Shown here: positions 1-11,640 of the stretch, one piece after another
Layout of the letters: each line of letters starts with the position of its first letter
Numbering within the stretch: the stretch's first letter is position 1
Source: Simmondsia chinensis
Lineage: Eukaryota; Streptophyta; Magnoliopsida; Caryophyllales; Simmondsiaceae
DNA length: 64,000 bases
Direction of reading: 5' to 3'
Assembly (NCBI GenBank): GCA_018398585.1
Contig: JAGTTD010000001.1
Location: 34,983,938-35,047,937 of the forward strand
Position numbers and translations under genes: made by a program
The notes under the pieces: generated by a model
Database searches by the model: none
What the model was told of the DNA's origin: nothing
What the model saw: only the letters and a program-made list of their open reading frames with translations

Positions 1-662
1 GTAGCCTAAGCTGTAATATACGCTCTTTTTTAATTCAAAGTTTGTTTATTGCGCTGTTTGAGTGCTCATCATTGTTCTTCATAAGTTGTGATTGCTTGAT
101 CACCATTCAAAGCCTATAATAATTCATAATGAGTTTGAGAGAAGAGTTATGATGAATGCTAAAGTGATAAACATCACAAATTGAGCTAATGCTAGAGATA
201 GATAAACGCGATTTGTGTGGTCTTAAGTGAAAATCATGGATCTTCAAAATTCTTTTATTATTTAAATTAATGCAATAGATTGATGCGTTAATATGTAAAA
301 GGGTATGATAAGTGTTGCTCAAGAGCGAATATTTAGTAAATTAGGGTTTTCGACCATTAACACGTAATAACAGCTTGAATACCGAGAATAGAAAGGTGTA
401 TTAATGCAACTAGGTGAAATCAGATACCTTAGACTTATTTAAATAAAAAAAACTTGCAAAAAAAATTAGTAACCTAGTTTAGTCCTTTTCATTTATTTGT
501 TACATATTCAAAATTTTAATTTTCGGTCTTTCAAATAGTGCTAAAGCTACTAAATTCAGTACTCACTCAACAAATTAATCCTCATGGGAGCGATACTCTG
601 CTCACTCTATATTACTTGATACGACTTAGTGTACTTGCTAAGCAAATACCAAAAAAGCATCA
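1..662 (+). repeat. G1 5' LTR, right part
   Basis: It aligns along its length with the two halves of the 3' LTR, at about 8668-8785 and 22024-22575. The end is placed at the CA before the primer-binding site; the same end precedes foreign sequence at 22575. The promoter half lies outside the window. Confidence 0.88.
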
Positions 663-671
663 AGTTTTTAG

Positions 672-688
672 TGCCATTGCCGGGGATT
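672..688 (+). promoter_or_regulatory. G1 primer-binding site
   Basis: TGCCATTGCCGGGGATT follows the LTR end by about ten bases. It differs slightly from the TGGCGCCGTTGCCGGGGA motif common downstream of plant gypsy LTRs, which pairs with a tRNA 3' end (probably tRNA-Asp). Confidence 0.7.
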
Positions 689-1290
689 GTTCTTATTTGA
701 GTGATATCGATACCAACTAGTTTTGGTACTAATTTGAAATTATTTTGTTAAAAATTGTAAATTTTTCTTAAGTTTGAAAGAAGTTTATTTTCTTTCATTT
801 ATTTTATTTACTTGATTTTATTTGTAAAATTATTTTTATTTTCATATAGGACCCCCTAAAATTGTGTTTTGGTTAAGTTTATGTTATTTTGTTGTTTTTC
901 TTTATTTTCATCTTTCTTTCATTTATAAGTTCACTTTGATAAATTTGGAAAATTAAAATTTTTATTTTTAAGTTTTTCAAAACATTAATGTTATCTTTCT
1001 TTGATTTTTGTTAAAATTTGGTTTTGTTAGGTTTTTGTATTAGATTGTTTTATTTTAAGTTTTCTTATTAGTTTTATCTTTTTTTAAAAAAATTTTTTTA
1101 ACACCTTTAAAGTTTGGTTTAGTTGAGATTTGTATTATATTCTTTTACATTATTGTTATCTTTCTTTTAACTTTTAAGTTTGTGTTTCTTACTTTGTATG
1201 CAAGATCAAAACGAAACCGAAATAACTCTTTTGGAGATTGAAATCGAAAGAACACTTTGACAAATCAGGAAAACCAAACGAACTGAAACA
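689..1290 (+). other. G1 untranslated leader, no gene
   Basis: This T-rich, low-complexity stretch lies between the primer-binding site and the gag start. I see no conserved open frame in it. Confidence 0.6.
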
Positions 1291-2272
1291 ATGGCTAATG
1301 AAAATAATTATAATGAAAGGGCTTTAAAAGACTATGTTGGTCCAACTGTTGGTGGATGCACTTCCAGCATTTGACATCCACCCATACAAGCGAACAATTT
1401 TGAAATAAAACCCGGGATAATACAAATGATTCAACATATGGTTCAATTTGTCGGTCTACCTAGTGAAGACCCGAATCTACATATCACTAACTTTCTTGAG
1501 ATATATGATACATTTAAGGATAATGGCGTCAGTGATGATGCCATTCGCTTAAGACAATTCCCGATTTCACTAAGAGACAAAGCTAAGGCATGGTTAATGT
1601 CATTGCCACCAAGTACCATCACCACATGGGATGATTTGGCACAAAAATTTCTTACTAAATATGTTCCACTAGCAAAAATCAGCCAAAATGAGGAATGACA
1701 TTACCTCTTTTACGCAATACAATATGGAATCATTGTACGACGCATGGACACGCTATAAAGAGCTTTTAAGAAAGTGCCCGCACCATGGTTTACCAGTTTG
1801 GATGCAAGTCCAAACATTTTACAATGGTTTGGCATCTAATACCCAAACAATGGTGGACGTGGCTGCTCGAGGAGCCCTAAGCAACAAGACACCAGACGAC
1901 GCATACGAGTTGCTAGGGGTAATGACTAGCAACAACAATGTGAGAACAGTTGATCAAACAACGCAAAGGAAACTTGCAGGTGTTCACAAAGTAGACACAT
2001 TAACGGCATTGTCCGCTCAAATTTCAATGATTCAGAAACAGTTAGGTAACATAGGTGTTAATGCCATACAATCTCCTATGCTAACATGCAAGTTTTGCGC
2101 AGGAAATCATGCTAGCATAGATTGTCAGACAGGGAACCCCTTAGCCACAGCCTCTTCAAATCACGAACAAGCCAATTTTGTTTCAAATTTTCAAAAATCA
2201 CATCACAATCCCTACTCTAACACTTACAATCCTAGGTGGAGAAATCACCCAAATTTTCATGGAGTAACCTAG
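1291..2272 (+). pseudogene. G1 gag (capsid/nucleocapsid) relic
   Basis: Gag forms the particle that packages element RNA. The frame starts with an ATG at 1291 and meets a TGA at 1372-1374. It then continues with the plant retrotransposon gag motif (the WLMSLPP and TTWDDL region, about 1590-1640). A frameshift near 1688-1698 moves the reading to the next frame, where the capsid continues to 2272. A zinc knuckle of the form CxxCxxxHxxxxC (CKFCAGNHASIDC) lies near 2091-2130. The stop and the shift rule out a working product. The family match rests on motif recognition. Confidence 0.85.
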
Positions 2273-2328
2273 GGATTTAAAAATAGCCTATTCACCCACC
2301 TCCAAAAAAGAAAAGTGACCTCGAATAA

Positions 2329-3594
2329 TTGTTCAGTAAGTTTATGCAAGAAACCACAAGTTTCATGCAAGAAACACAAACAGATCTTCGAAATAAAGAA
2401 GCTTCTATCCAAAATCAAGAAGCTTTGATTAGAAATCTCGAGACCCAAGTCAAACAAATTTTAAAACAACTCTCTGAAAGGTCTCAAGGTTCCTTGCCTA
2501 GTAACACAATCACTAACCCATGAGAGCATGTCTAAGCAATTAAATTAAGAAGTAGGAAAACTCTAAATGAACCAACTCAGGTAACCAAGATAGTACAAAA
2601 TGAACAACCCCTAGTCAACTTGTCCACAGACATGAACCAAGAAACAGAAATTGGAAAAGGGATAAAAATCCAAAACAAAGATTGAACAAAAAGGGTTGAA
2701 CCTCAACCCTACAAACTGAAGGTCTCGTTCCCTCAATGTTTGAAAAAGACAAAAGCGGACAAACAGTTTGCTACATTTTTGGAATTTTTAAAAAAATAAC
2801 ATATTAATGTCCCTTTTTTCTGATATATTAGAACATATGCCCAAATATGTAGAATTTATGAATAAAATCTTATCTAACAAAAGAAAGTTGGGAGAATTTG
2901 AAACAGTGGCACTAACTGAAGAGTGTAGTTCCATACTCCAAAAGAAGTTACCTCCTATGCTAAAAGATCCAGGGAGTTTCACTATATCTTGCAGCATTGG
3001 CACGATTAGGTTTGATAAAATTTTATGTGATTTAGGTGCAAGCATAAATTTGATGCCTCTTTCTTCAGGAAGCTTGGCTTAGGAGAGGTGAAACCAACTA
3101 CAGTATCTCTCTAACTTGCGGATAGAACGATCAAGTATTCAAGAGGTGTGGTTGAAGAGGTCTTAGTGAAGGTTGACAAATTCATCTTCTCGGTTGATTT
3201 CATAGTACTTGACATGGAAGAGGATCGAGAGATACCTCTTATTCTGGGACGACCCTTCCTTGCTACAAGAAGGACCCTGATCGATATGCATCAAGGAAAA
3301 CTCATTTTAAGAGTGCAAGATGAACAGGTAACCTTCAACATTTTCAATGCTATGAAATTTCCCACTGACATGGATTCTTGTTTCGAAGTTGATATTATAG
3401 ACAGTTTGGTAGCCGAAAAGTTCACGGACACATTTCCTAACTTACCACTTAAAGCATGTCTAACAAAGTCAGGGACCTTAGACACTGAGAATGAGTTGAT
3501 AAGGGAATGTGCCCAATACCTGGAAGATTGCAAACCTTTCAATTTGCACCATGAAGCAAGAGTGGAGGACATACAAGCGATTGAAACTCAGTAG
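2329..3594 (+). pseudogene. G1 spacer and aspartic protease relic
   Basis: Protease would mature the Gag-Pol polyprotein. 2329-2523 encodes a Gln- and Glu-rich, coiled-coil-like linker. The 2807-3082 frame carries the flap-side motif LCDLGASINLMPLS, the form in which plant Athila-type elements keep their protease active site (Asp in CDLGAS). The frame breaks after 3082 and resumes at 3148-3594 with the conserved IPLILGRPFLATRRTLID block. At least one frameshift separates the halves, so the enzyme is broken. Confidence 0.85.
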
Positions 3595-3599
3595 AGAAT

Positions 3600-5057
3600 A
3601 AGAGAAGATAAGCCTCCAAATCTCGAGCTCAAGCCACTACCATCTCCTCTCAAGTATGCTTATGTTGGTAATTCTAACACTTATCCTGTTATTATTAATG
3701 CTTCTTTGAGTAATATCGAACAGGAAAGGTTGCTTAGGTTCTAAGGGAGTATAAATCAGCTATTGGATGGACCCTTTTAGACATCAAGAGAATCATCCCT
3801 TCCTTATGCATGCATAAGATTCCCATGGAAGATAACTTCAAGCCTACAGTGCAGCCACAACGTTGATTAAACCCCGCTATGAAGGAGGTGGTAAGGAAAG
3901 AAGTTGTCAAGTTATTAGATGCCGGGATCATTTGTCCCATATCTAATAGTCCGTGGGCAAGTCCAGTCCAAGTAATTCAGCGGGGAGGGGGGGGGGGGGG
4001 GGTAATCGTAGTAGAAAATGAGAACAATGAGCTTATCCCTACTAGGACCATCACAAATAGGGGGTATGTATAGATTATAATAAACTTAATGATGCCACCC
4101 GAAAAGACCATTTTTCCTTACCATTCATTGATCAATTGTTAGAAAAACTTGCTGGCTATTCGTATTACTATTTCCTTGATGGTTATTCAAGATACAATCA
4201 AATTTTCATAGCATCTGAAGATCAAGAAAAGACCACTTTTACTTGTCCATATGGTACATTTCAATGGTGTATGATGGCAATCTTTAGTGACATTGTGAAA
4301 ATTTTCTTAGAAGTATTTATGGATGATTTTTCAGTCTTTGGTGCCTCGTTTGATCATTGTCTAGCTAACCTCTCTAAGGTCTTACAAAGATGCACTGATA
4401 CTAATCTTGTTTTGAATTGAAAAAAATGTCATTTCATGGTACAAGAAGGGATTGTGTTAGGTATGATTTCAAAAAAGGGAATTGAGGTTGATAGAGCAAA
4501 AACTGAAGTGATAGAGCGATTACCGCCCCTTTTTAATGTTAAGGGCATTCGAAGTTTCTTGGGTCATGCAGGCTTATATAGAAGGTTTATTAAAGACTTC
4601 TCTAAGATCACTAAGCCTCTCTGCAATTTATTGATGAAGGATGTTCCTTTCAACTTTGATAGCGACTGTAAGCACGCTTTTGAAACTTTGAAAGAAAAAC
4701 TAGTGTCAGCACCAATAATCGTAGCACCCGATTGGACCTTGCATTTTGAACTTATATTGAATGTTAGTGACTATGTAGTAGGGGCCGTGTTAGGGCAAAC
4801 AAACAACAAACGTTTTCATTTAAATTTACTATGCTAGTAAGATTTTAATGGACGCACAGGTTAACTATGCTACCACGGAGAAGGAATTACTAGCTGTTGT
4901 TTTTGCATTTGAAAATTTTCGTTCCTACTTACTAAATTCTAAAGTAATTGTTTATACTAACCACTTTGCTCTTAAATACCTCTTTGCAAAACAAGATGCA
5001 AAACCAAGACTGATAAGATGGATTTTCTTGCTTCAGAAATTCGATTTACAAATCTAG
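3600..5057 (+). pseudogene. G1 reverse transcriptase and RNase H relic
   Basis: RT copies element RNA and RNase H removes the template. The region holds RT N-terminal motifs (3879-3960), a G-run interruption at 3981-4002, then LDGYSRYNQI (near 4180) and EDQEKTTFTCPYGTF (near 4230). The catalytic box FMDDFSVF (near 4318-4340) is intact. Between CPYGTF and QWCMMAIF about 18 codons of the usual block (including the MPFGL motif) are missing. RNase H is split at 4837/4848, and its first catalytic Asp is replaced (LNVSDYVVGAVLGQ, where DASD is usual). A stop also occurs near 4418. Confidence 0.88.
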
Positions 5058-6465
5058 GACAAAAAAGGAACAGAGAATGTTGGGGTGGATCATTTATCAC
5101 TCCTCAAATGAGAAGACGAGAGTCCCTCTATCAATGAAAAATTCCCGAATGAAAGTCATATGATGGTAAACAAAAATCCTAATTATCTATGGTACCGCTG
5201 ACATTGTTAACTATTTGGTTGCATAGGAACTGTTTAAGAACTTGACATATCAACAAAAGAAGAAGTTCTTTGCTGATTTAAAGCACTATTTTTGGGAAGA
5301 ACTATTCTTATATAAGCATTATGTAGACCAAATTAGTAGATGGTGTGTACCTGAAGAAGAAATAGAAGACATTCTACGGCATTACCATTTTTTGGAAACT
5401 GGAGGTCATTATGGTGGAACGAGGACTGCAGCTAAGGTGTTAAAATTAGGATTTTATTGGCCTACACTTTTTAAAGATGCCTTCAAATTTGTTAGTAAAT
5501 ATGATCGATGTCAAAAAATGAGAAATATTTTCAGGAAACATGAAATGCCCCCAAACAACATTTTAATTATTGAATTACTTGATGCTTAGGGGATTGATTC
5601 CATGGGTCCTTTTCCTTCATTATTTTCTAATAGATTTATTTTGGTTATTGTAGATTATGTTTCAAAGTGGGTTGAAGTAGCTGTCGACCAATGATGCAAG
5701 AGTTGTGGTCAACTTTGTAAGAAAGAACATCTTTTCTTGATTTAGAACTCCTAGAGCAATTATAAGTGATGGCGACAAACATTTTTGTGACTGTCAACTT
5801 AAAGCTTTATTGAGTAAGTATGGAGTCACACACTATGTGGGTGCCCCATACCATCCTCAAACAAGCGGTCAAGTGAAAATTTCAAATCAGAATTGAAAAC
5901 TATTCTTGAAAAGACCGCTAGTGCTTCTAGAAAAGATTGGTAAAAAAAGTTAGATCACACATTTCGGGCATATTGAACAGCATTCAAAACACAAATTGGA
6001 ATGCCTCCATATCGACTGGTTTATGGCAAGTTGTGTCATTTACCAGTAGAATTGGAGTATAAAGCATACTGGGCATTAAAAACCTTGAATTTTAACTTAG
6101 AATGTGCAGGAGAGAAGAGGTTACTGCAAATTAATGAAACGGATGACTTCAAGAATAAAGCCTATGAAAATGCTCGAATTTAAAAGGATCGAACCAAAAG
6201 ATGGCATGACAAGCACATTCTGAATAGAGAATTCACAGTCGGGCAAAAAGTTTTACTTTTAACTCCCGATTACACTTTTCCCAGGGAAATTGCGCTCTAG
6301 ATGGTCAGGACCCTTCATTGTAATTCGTGTCTTTCCATATGGCACAATCGAGATTCAAGATGAGAAGAAGGGCACATTCAAAGTTAATGGTGAAAAGCTT
6401 AAACCTTATATTGATGGGGAGCTCGAGCCTGAAAAGACCTCCATTCATCTCAACGAAGTCAAATG
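5058..6465 (+). pseudogene. G1 integrase relic
   Basis: Integrase would insert the cDNA. The HHCC-like zinc region is at 5370-5515, but the first Cys of the CxxC pair is Tyr (YDRCQK). The core begins with VIVDYVSKWVEVAV near 5643-5690 and then loses frame. The catalytic Glu site reads GQVKISNQN near 5869, so the expected Glu is Lys. 6001-6183 continues the core ([10 protein letters not shown]), and a degraded C-terminal domain (the FKVNGEKLKPY region) runs to a stop near 6465. Multiple stops are present. Confidence 0.85.
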
Positions 6466-6781
6466 ATCTACTTGAAAAGTCGAGCTAACAATCATAACTT
6501 AAGTGCTTCTTGGGAGGTTTTTAAACAAAATTTTTCGAAACGCTTTCTTGTCTAGTCTTATTTTATCTTTTAGAGTTGGATTTAGTGCCTCCTAGAGTTC
6601 AGAGCCTTTGTAAGGGGATGGAGATAGTATTGACTAACAAAAAGATTTTCTATTTTCTATAGTTCAAATCAGTAGTCTCTTAAATTTTTAATACACATTT
6701 TGAACCAATTTAAAACCACATTAATAATAATAAAAAAAAATAATAATAATAAATAATAACAACAACAACAGCAACAACAAC

Positions 6782-6847
<66 letters not shown>

Positions 6848-7229
6848 AATAAATAAAATAAATTTTTGAGATCTTATCATCATGCTTTTTATGCAATTTT
6901 TCTGCTCTTTTTAGCTCGTTTACTTTAATTAAACTTGAATAACTTAATAATCAAATTTTTTTTTTTTTGGGGTTCTAATTGCAAATCATGATCTATTCTA
7001 AAGTACTATCTTGATAAAATCATTGTATTTGAGTTGACTCATTAGGATGGCTATTTTATCTTTCTTTCTTATTAAAAGATGCTCAAATTTGAATGGATTG
7101 CATTAAGATTATTATTTGCATAGTAGACTTTGAAGAGTTATGCCTAAGTCTAAAATATGACAAGAAAAAGAGAAAATGAGGGAAGCATCTCTAGTACCAC
7201 TATCTCATATAAACATTTTAAGATATGTG
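6466..7229 (+). other. G1 3' untranslated region, no gene
   Basis: No coding signal is visible. It contains a TAA microsatellite (separate entry) and AT-rich sequence. Confidence 0.6.
6722..6856 (+). repeat. (TAA)n microsatellite with CAA and TAAA variants
   Basis: A nearly uninterrupted run of AAT/TAA triplets, with a short ACA/GCA patch near 6757-6780 and TAAA tetramers at the right end. The open frame read through it is low complexity and not a gene. Confidence 0.97.
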
Positions 7230-7572
7230 CTGCTCATCATGAGGGCGTCTCAGTGGTGGCATCTCTTACCCATGTGGTCATCGCCCAAGGGTCAGGAGTT
7301 TGATTCTCGCTGAAGATATACTCGTGAAGTTATAATGAGAGCATCTCAATGGTGGCTTCTCTTACCCATGCGGTCATCACTCAGGGGGTTAAGAGTTTGA
7401 ATCTCGCTGAAGATATACTCATGCAGTCATATCGAGAGCATCTCAGTGGTGGCTTCTTTTACCCATGCGGTCATCGCCCAGGGGTTAAGAGTTTGATTCT
7501 GGCTGAAGATAAACTCATGGGCCAGGGTCTATTAGGGCAGATCAATCCTTCATAAAAAAAAATAAAAAAAAA
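7230..7572 (+). mobile_element. SINE-like element with three tandem tRNA-related units
   Basis: Three head-to-tail copies of about 100 bp begin near 7237, 7333 and 7430. Each has an A-box-like CATCTCAGTGGTGG and, about 45 bp later, a B-box-like GAGTTTGATTCTC, spaced as in tRNA-derived Pol III promoters. The last unit continues into a unique tail (GGGCCAGGGTC...) and an A-rich end near 7553-7572. It lies in the 3' untranslated part of G1. I could not define target duplications. Confidence 0.65.
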
Positions 7573-7936
7573 CAAGAGAACTTTTTTTTTTTTTTTTTTT
7601 TTGTGAATTACTTTCAGTCTTGGCCATACTTGAGAAGCCTTGTTGGGAGTGGTATGATTTTTGTTTTCTATTTGGTTTGAATTCTTAAGATTAAAAAGAA
7701 CGGATACACTTAATTTGCTTAGCCAACTTTTGAATTCGGTTACCTAGGTGATTGATGGGTTTTCCCTTGGAAATATTGTTTTGCCTTTAGAACCTTAAAA
7801 CTTTGAATCTTGGTCATTCTTTTCTAATAGAAGTAGTCTTGCTTTGAGTTGTGATAAATTCTTAAAAAGCATGAGATCTTGAGCTTTAATGTTTAGCCTT
7901 GCTCGAGGACAAGCAAGACTTAAGTTTGTGGATATT
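7573..7936 (+). other. G1 sequence before the 3' LTR, with degenerate polypurine tract
   Basis: No gene. The block CTCGAGGACAAGCAAGACTT (7900-7919), followed by AAGTTTGTGG, is the usual sequence just before the 3' LTR of plant Athila-like elements. Confidence 0.6.
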
Positions 7937-8785
7937 TGGATAAGTCTAATTTAGTATATAATTATTCATATAATTTTGATTCATCTTCAAACCATTTTAC
8001 ATCAAACTTTTAATTTCTTTTGGTCTTTTTCGCTACTATCATTATTTTCTTGCAAAAATGTTCATTTTATGCTAAATCTTGCTAGGTTCTACATCAACAA
8101 GTGAACGCAAGATACATCAACAAATGCAAAAAATGAGCTAAACACATCAATTTACACGGCTAAAGCAAGGATGAAAAACAAACATGTACAATTTGTTATA
8201 AAGTGCAAATGGACAAACCCAATGCAAACATGCTTTGTACACTTCAAGAACATGTTCATGGCGATGTAAGGACTAATTTGGGCGATGGATTGACGCAAAA
8301 TAAGAACAAAATCAGCTAAAGGCAGCAACTTGTAAGGGATGGGCGGTAAGGGTGGCAAAATGAACAAATGAGAATGAACTTGATGTATTTTTTTTATTTT
8401 TTGAATTTGCAACCTCAAGTACTATATATAGGGGCGTTTGGGAGGTCCTTAGGCATCAATTCATCCAACAAAAACTCAATAGAAAGTAGAGCAATAGGGT
8501 AGAAACCATGAGGGAAAGAAGAAGAAGGAAGGAAGGAAAGTTTGGTTTTTAATTTTGCACTTTTAAGTTCTTTCTATCCTTTTCTTCTTTACATTCATGG
8601 CATTTGTCTTATTTTTTCTTTATATTATGTTTACCATGAACTGATTTTGTCTTTCCAAGGCTACAATGTAGCCTTAGTTGTAATATATGTTTTTTTTTTT
8701 TTATCTAATTCAACATATTCAAAGTTTGTTTATTGCGTTGTTTGAGGGTTTATCATTGTTCTTCATGAGCTTTGAATGCTTAATC
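7937..8785 (+). repeat. G1 3' LTR, left half
   Basis: It starts at a TG after the degenerate polypurine tract and is cut at 8785 by C1. Bases 8781-8785 (TAATC) are the left, once-mutated copy of the C1 target site TGATC. The half from 8668 matches window bases 1 onward. The exact left end is uncertain by a few bases. Confidence 0.82.
8423..8430 (+). promoter_or_regulatory. TATA box of the G1 LTR
   Basis: TATATATA sits inside the LTR about 240 bp before the block matching window base 1, a plausible U3 promoter position. Confidence 0.55.
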
Positions 8786-10330
8786 TGCTAGGAATAGTGT
8801 CCTGAAAGTCAATTTATTCTGGATACATCGTTTTAATTAATAAATAAAACTGAAGTTCTAGTCATTTCCTATTTAAATTTGTGTATGTGAGCATTTATAC
8901 TGCATGTGATTTTCTGGGAGACATCCATGAGATGGGTGTAATCCTTAGATTACAATTTACATGTTTGTTCTAAGTGGTTTAATAGACTAAGCCACAGATA
9001 GACTTGGACCAAATGGCATGGATTGTTGTTTGAAAGACTCGTAGTCGAAGACAAGTTTGGACCACTTGTATGTTAAGACTATAACGTGACACTTTAGATG
9101 ACTTGTCTTGGTCATGTGGATAGAGATCCAAAAGTGTTAGGTTAGTGTGTTTAATAAGATTGACACACTGAGTTGGACCATGTGGATTACTTATTTCTAG
9201 ATTACTATCGGAAATGAATGATTCACGTTGTACTGTTTGAACGATGACTCTAAACCCTGAGGGTATTCTGGACCTGTGCATGGAGCGTTAGTTACTTTGG
9301 TGTACTATAAGTAAGGTCTAAACGAATGACTGAAATTTCACGCATACTAGATAGCGGCGTGAAGTGTGATAAGGATCAGATATTCAATAGGGAATCTACA
9401 GTCTCTTATGAGATACAGGTGTCCCCTTAGTTGATTCACAAATATTTGAATAGTTTGGAAACTTTGGCCAAATTATTCCAAGTGTTTGACATTTGAAATT
9501 TATACTGTGAATATATTCAAGTATAAATGAATTATTCAGTGAAGGGCGAGTCGGTAACTAATGGAGAAGCTGTGAGAAGGATAATGATAGTAGTTATATT
9601 TATCCTTTGTCATGGACATCTAGTGGAGGGGTTGTTGTCATCATTACAGTCTATTAGAGAGATATCGAATAAATAATTTAAGTCTGGAGTGCAGTGAGAT
9701 TTATTTAGTGGAATTAAGTCTCATTAAGTGGTAATTAAATTATTTCATGAGATTAATTTAACCCATTTGGAGCAAGATTTAAATTGTCCCTGAGGTCCCT
9801 GCGCAAGCCTCTGTATTTTATTGCCATCCAAAAAATATTAAAGAATTAATATGATAAATTATTTATCCATAAGATGGGTAAATTATTTTGCCAAACATTA
9901 TTCATGAGATGAATGAAAGTTAAAAATTATAAAATAAAATATTTTTGAAAATTAAAGTTCATAAGATGAATTTTTACATGTGAGAAATAAAGCAATGACA
10001 AACAAACAAAAAAAAAAGGACGAAATTTGCACCGGGCTGGCGATCTGTTCCGCTGCGTTAACTTTGTAAAACTAGGGAGAACTTTTGAAATTCGTCCCAA
10101 CAACTGGTATTCGGGCAAAGGGTTTATAGAGATAAACCTATTCCCGAGAACTCTCGCACGTGAGGTGTCACGAAGCGTGACTCTCCGACCGGAGGCTTAG
10201 GTAGAAAGAAGAGTCTCCTACTCTAAGTGCTCTAATAGGTGCCTATTGTTGTGACCATAGTTGAAAACTGTGAACCCAATAGTCGACATCAGAGTTTATT
10301 TTGCAACAAAATTCATATCTCTTCCCAGCA
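8786..10330 (+). repeat. C1 5' LTR (1545 bp, promoter segment deleted)
   Basis: It matches the 3' LTR (19684-22023) except for about 795 bp missing between 10045 and 10046. The missing part corresponds to about 20946-21738 of the 3' LTR, which contains the TATA box. Confidence 0.93.
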
Positions 10331-10332
10331 AT

Positions 10333-10344
10333 TGGTATCAAAGC
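10333..10344 (+). promoter_or_regulatory. C1 primer-binding site (initiator tRNA-Met type)
   Basis: TGGTATCAAAGC follows the LTR end by two bases and differs by one base from the usual TGGTATCAGAGC. Confidence 0.88.
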
Positions 10345-10439
10345 TTGCCTCTGATTACATTCATAATGTACATGACTGGGTATAATAAGATCGAAATAAA
10401 TAGATTTGCGAATTAATAAAATAGAGATTTTATTAAGAA

Positions 10440-10745
10440 AAAAATTTGTTTAATTTGACGTATCGATTTAAAATTGTTTAATCGATAATGAGTTAATGAT
10501 TCATTCAGATGATAGTTTGTATTTTTGATTTAAATTGATTGAATCATCAAATTAATTAATTGTCAATTAGATTATTTTAATGTAACGATTTAAATTGTTT
10601 AAATCGGTTAAAATATTTAATAGTTAACTAGGTTATTTAAAATATCGATTTAAATTGTTTAAATCGGTTAAAAGATTTAATAGTTAACTAGGTTGTTTAT
10701 AGTAACAATTTAAATTTTTTAAATTGTTAATAAATTAATCGTTAA
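10440..10745 (+). repeat. 60-bp tandem repeat in the C1 leader
   Basis: The core (T/C)GATTTAAATTG recurs at about 10464, 10526, 10586, 10646 and 10706, an exact 60-bp spacing in the last four. The copies from 10586 onward are the best preserved; the outer ones are degenerate. Confidence 0.88.
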
Positions 10746-11094
10746 TTCGGAACAACCAATAAATTTGTGATTATATTGTTCATATAATGAGATTGTACGT
10801 TCTCTGTCATGATTTACGAAATTGGACAAAATTGATCTAATGAGATTAGATTCAAATATTTTTAATAATGGATAAAATTAGTTTAATGAGATTAGATTCA
10901 ATTTATTTTAAAATTAAAAAAAAAAATTTCAGCAGGTGTTGACATCATGCTGACGTCAGCACCTGTTGCCGAAGTCCGCATCTGACATCAGACGTCAGCA
11001 AAAAAAAAATTATTTTTTTTTATTTTTGGGACGTGTAGACATCATTACTGATTTACATAATAATAATAAATTAATTATTTTATTAATTAATTTT

Positions 11095-11640
11095 TTTTTT
11101 AGAATGAGATTCTAAATTATATTATGAGATAATTTAAGTTGTGAATCAGTGTACTTTAAATAAAAGCTATTTTAGAATAAGACTCTAAAACAGACCCTAC
11201 TTTGGCGGGAGCCCTTGAGGCACTGGGTATGTTCCCACTCTAAAACAGATGATATGATAGTCTAAGTTAACATTAATTTTAAAATAAAAGTTAAATTTTA
11301 TTAATTAAATTTTAGAATAAGATTCTAAAAATAGGCTATGGGATAGTCTAAGCACAAAATCGCTATTGATTTTAAATAAAATTATTTTAATTTAATTTTG
11401 GAATTATATTTTGAAAAGTAGATTATGTGATAATTTAAAGCAAACGTTGGTATTGTTTTAATTAAAATTAATTAATTAATTTTATTGATTGGATTTTAGA
11501 ATGAAATTCTAATGCAAGATTATGAGATAATCTATATTGTAAAAAGATTGTATTTTTAAATAAATAAATTAATTAATTTTTGGTTAATTTTAGAATGAGA
11601 TTCTAAAGGAGATTATGCGATAATCCAGGTTTTAAATGCA
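11095..11640 (+). repeat. Array of paired short palindromes in the C1 leader
   Basis: About six degenerate units, roughly 90-100 bp apart, each carry TTAGAATGAGATTCTAA-like and GATTATGAGATAATC-like inverted repeats. Clear units lie near 11100, 11171, 11305, 11395, 11490 and 11588. No protein is encoded. Confidence 0.75.
11194..11236 (+). mobile_element. 43-bp insertion of an RTE/SINE 3' tail
   Basis: The insert matches the last 43 bases of the tail seen at 60734-60776 (CGGGAGCCCTTGAGGCACTG core, ending GGGTATGTTC). It is flanked by perfect 12-bp copies of ACTCTAAAACAG at 11182-11193 and 11237-11248. This is an extreme 5' truncation of an insertion by target-primed reverse transcription. Confidence 0.9.

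Noticed and set aside
6669..6896. A minus-strand open frame rich in Tyr and Cys
   Set aside because: It is the translation of the TAA/CAA microsatellite.
7237..7530. tRNA genes or a CRISPR-like array from the three regular repeats
   Set aside because: The units have only A/B-box-like motifs with no cloverleaf, and repeats are contiguous with no spacers.
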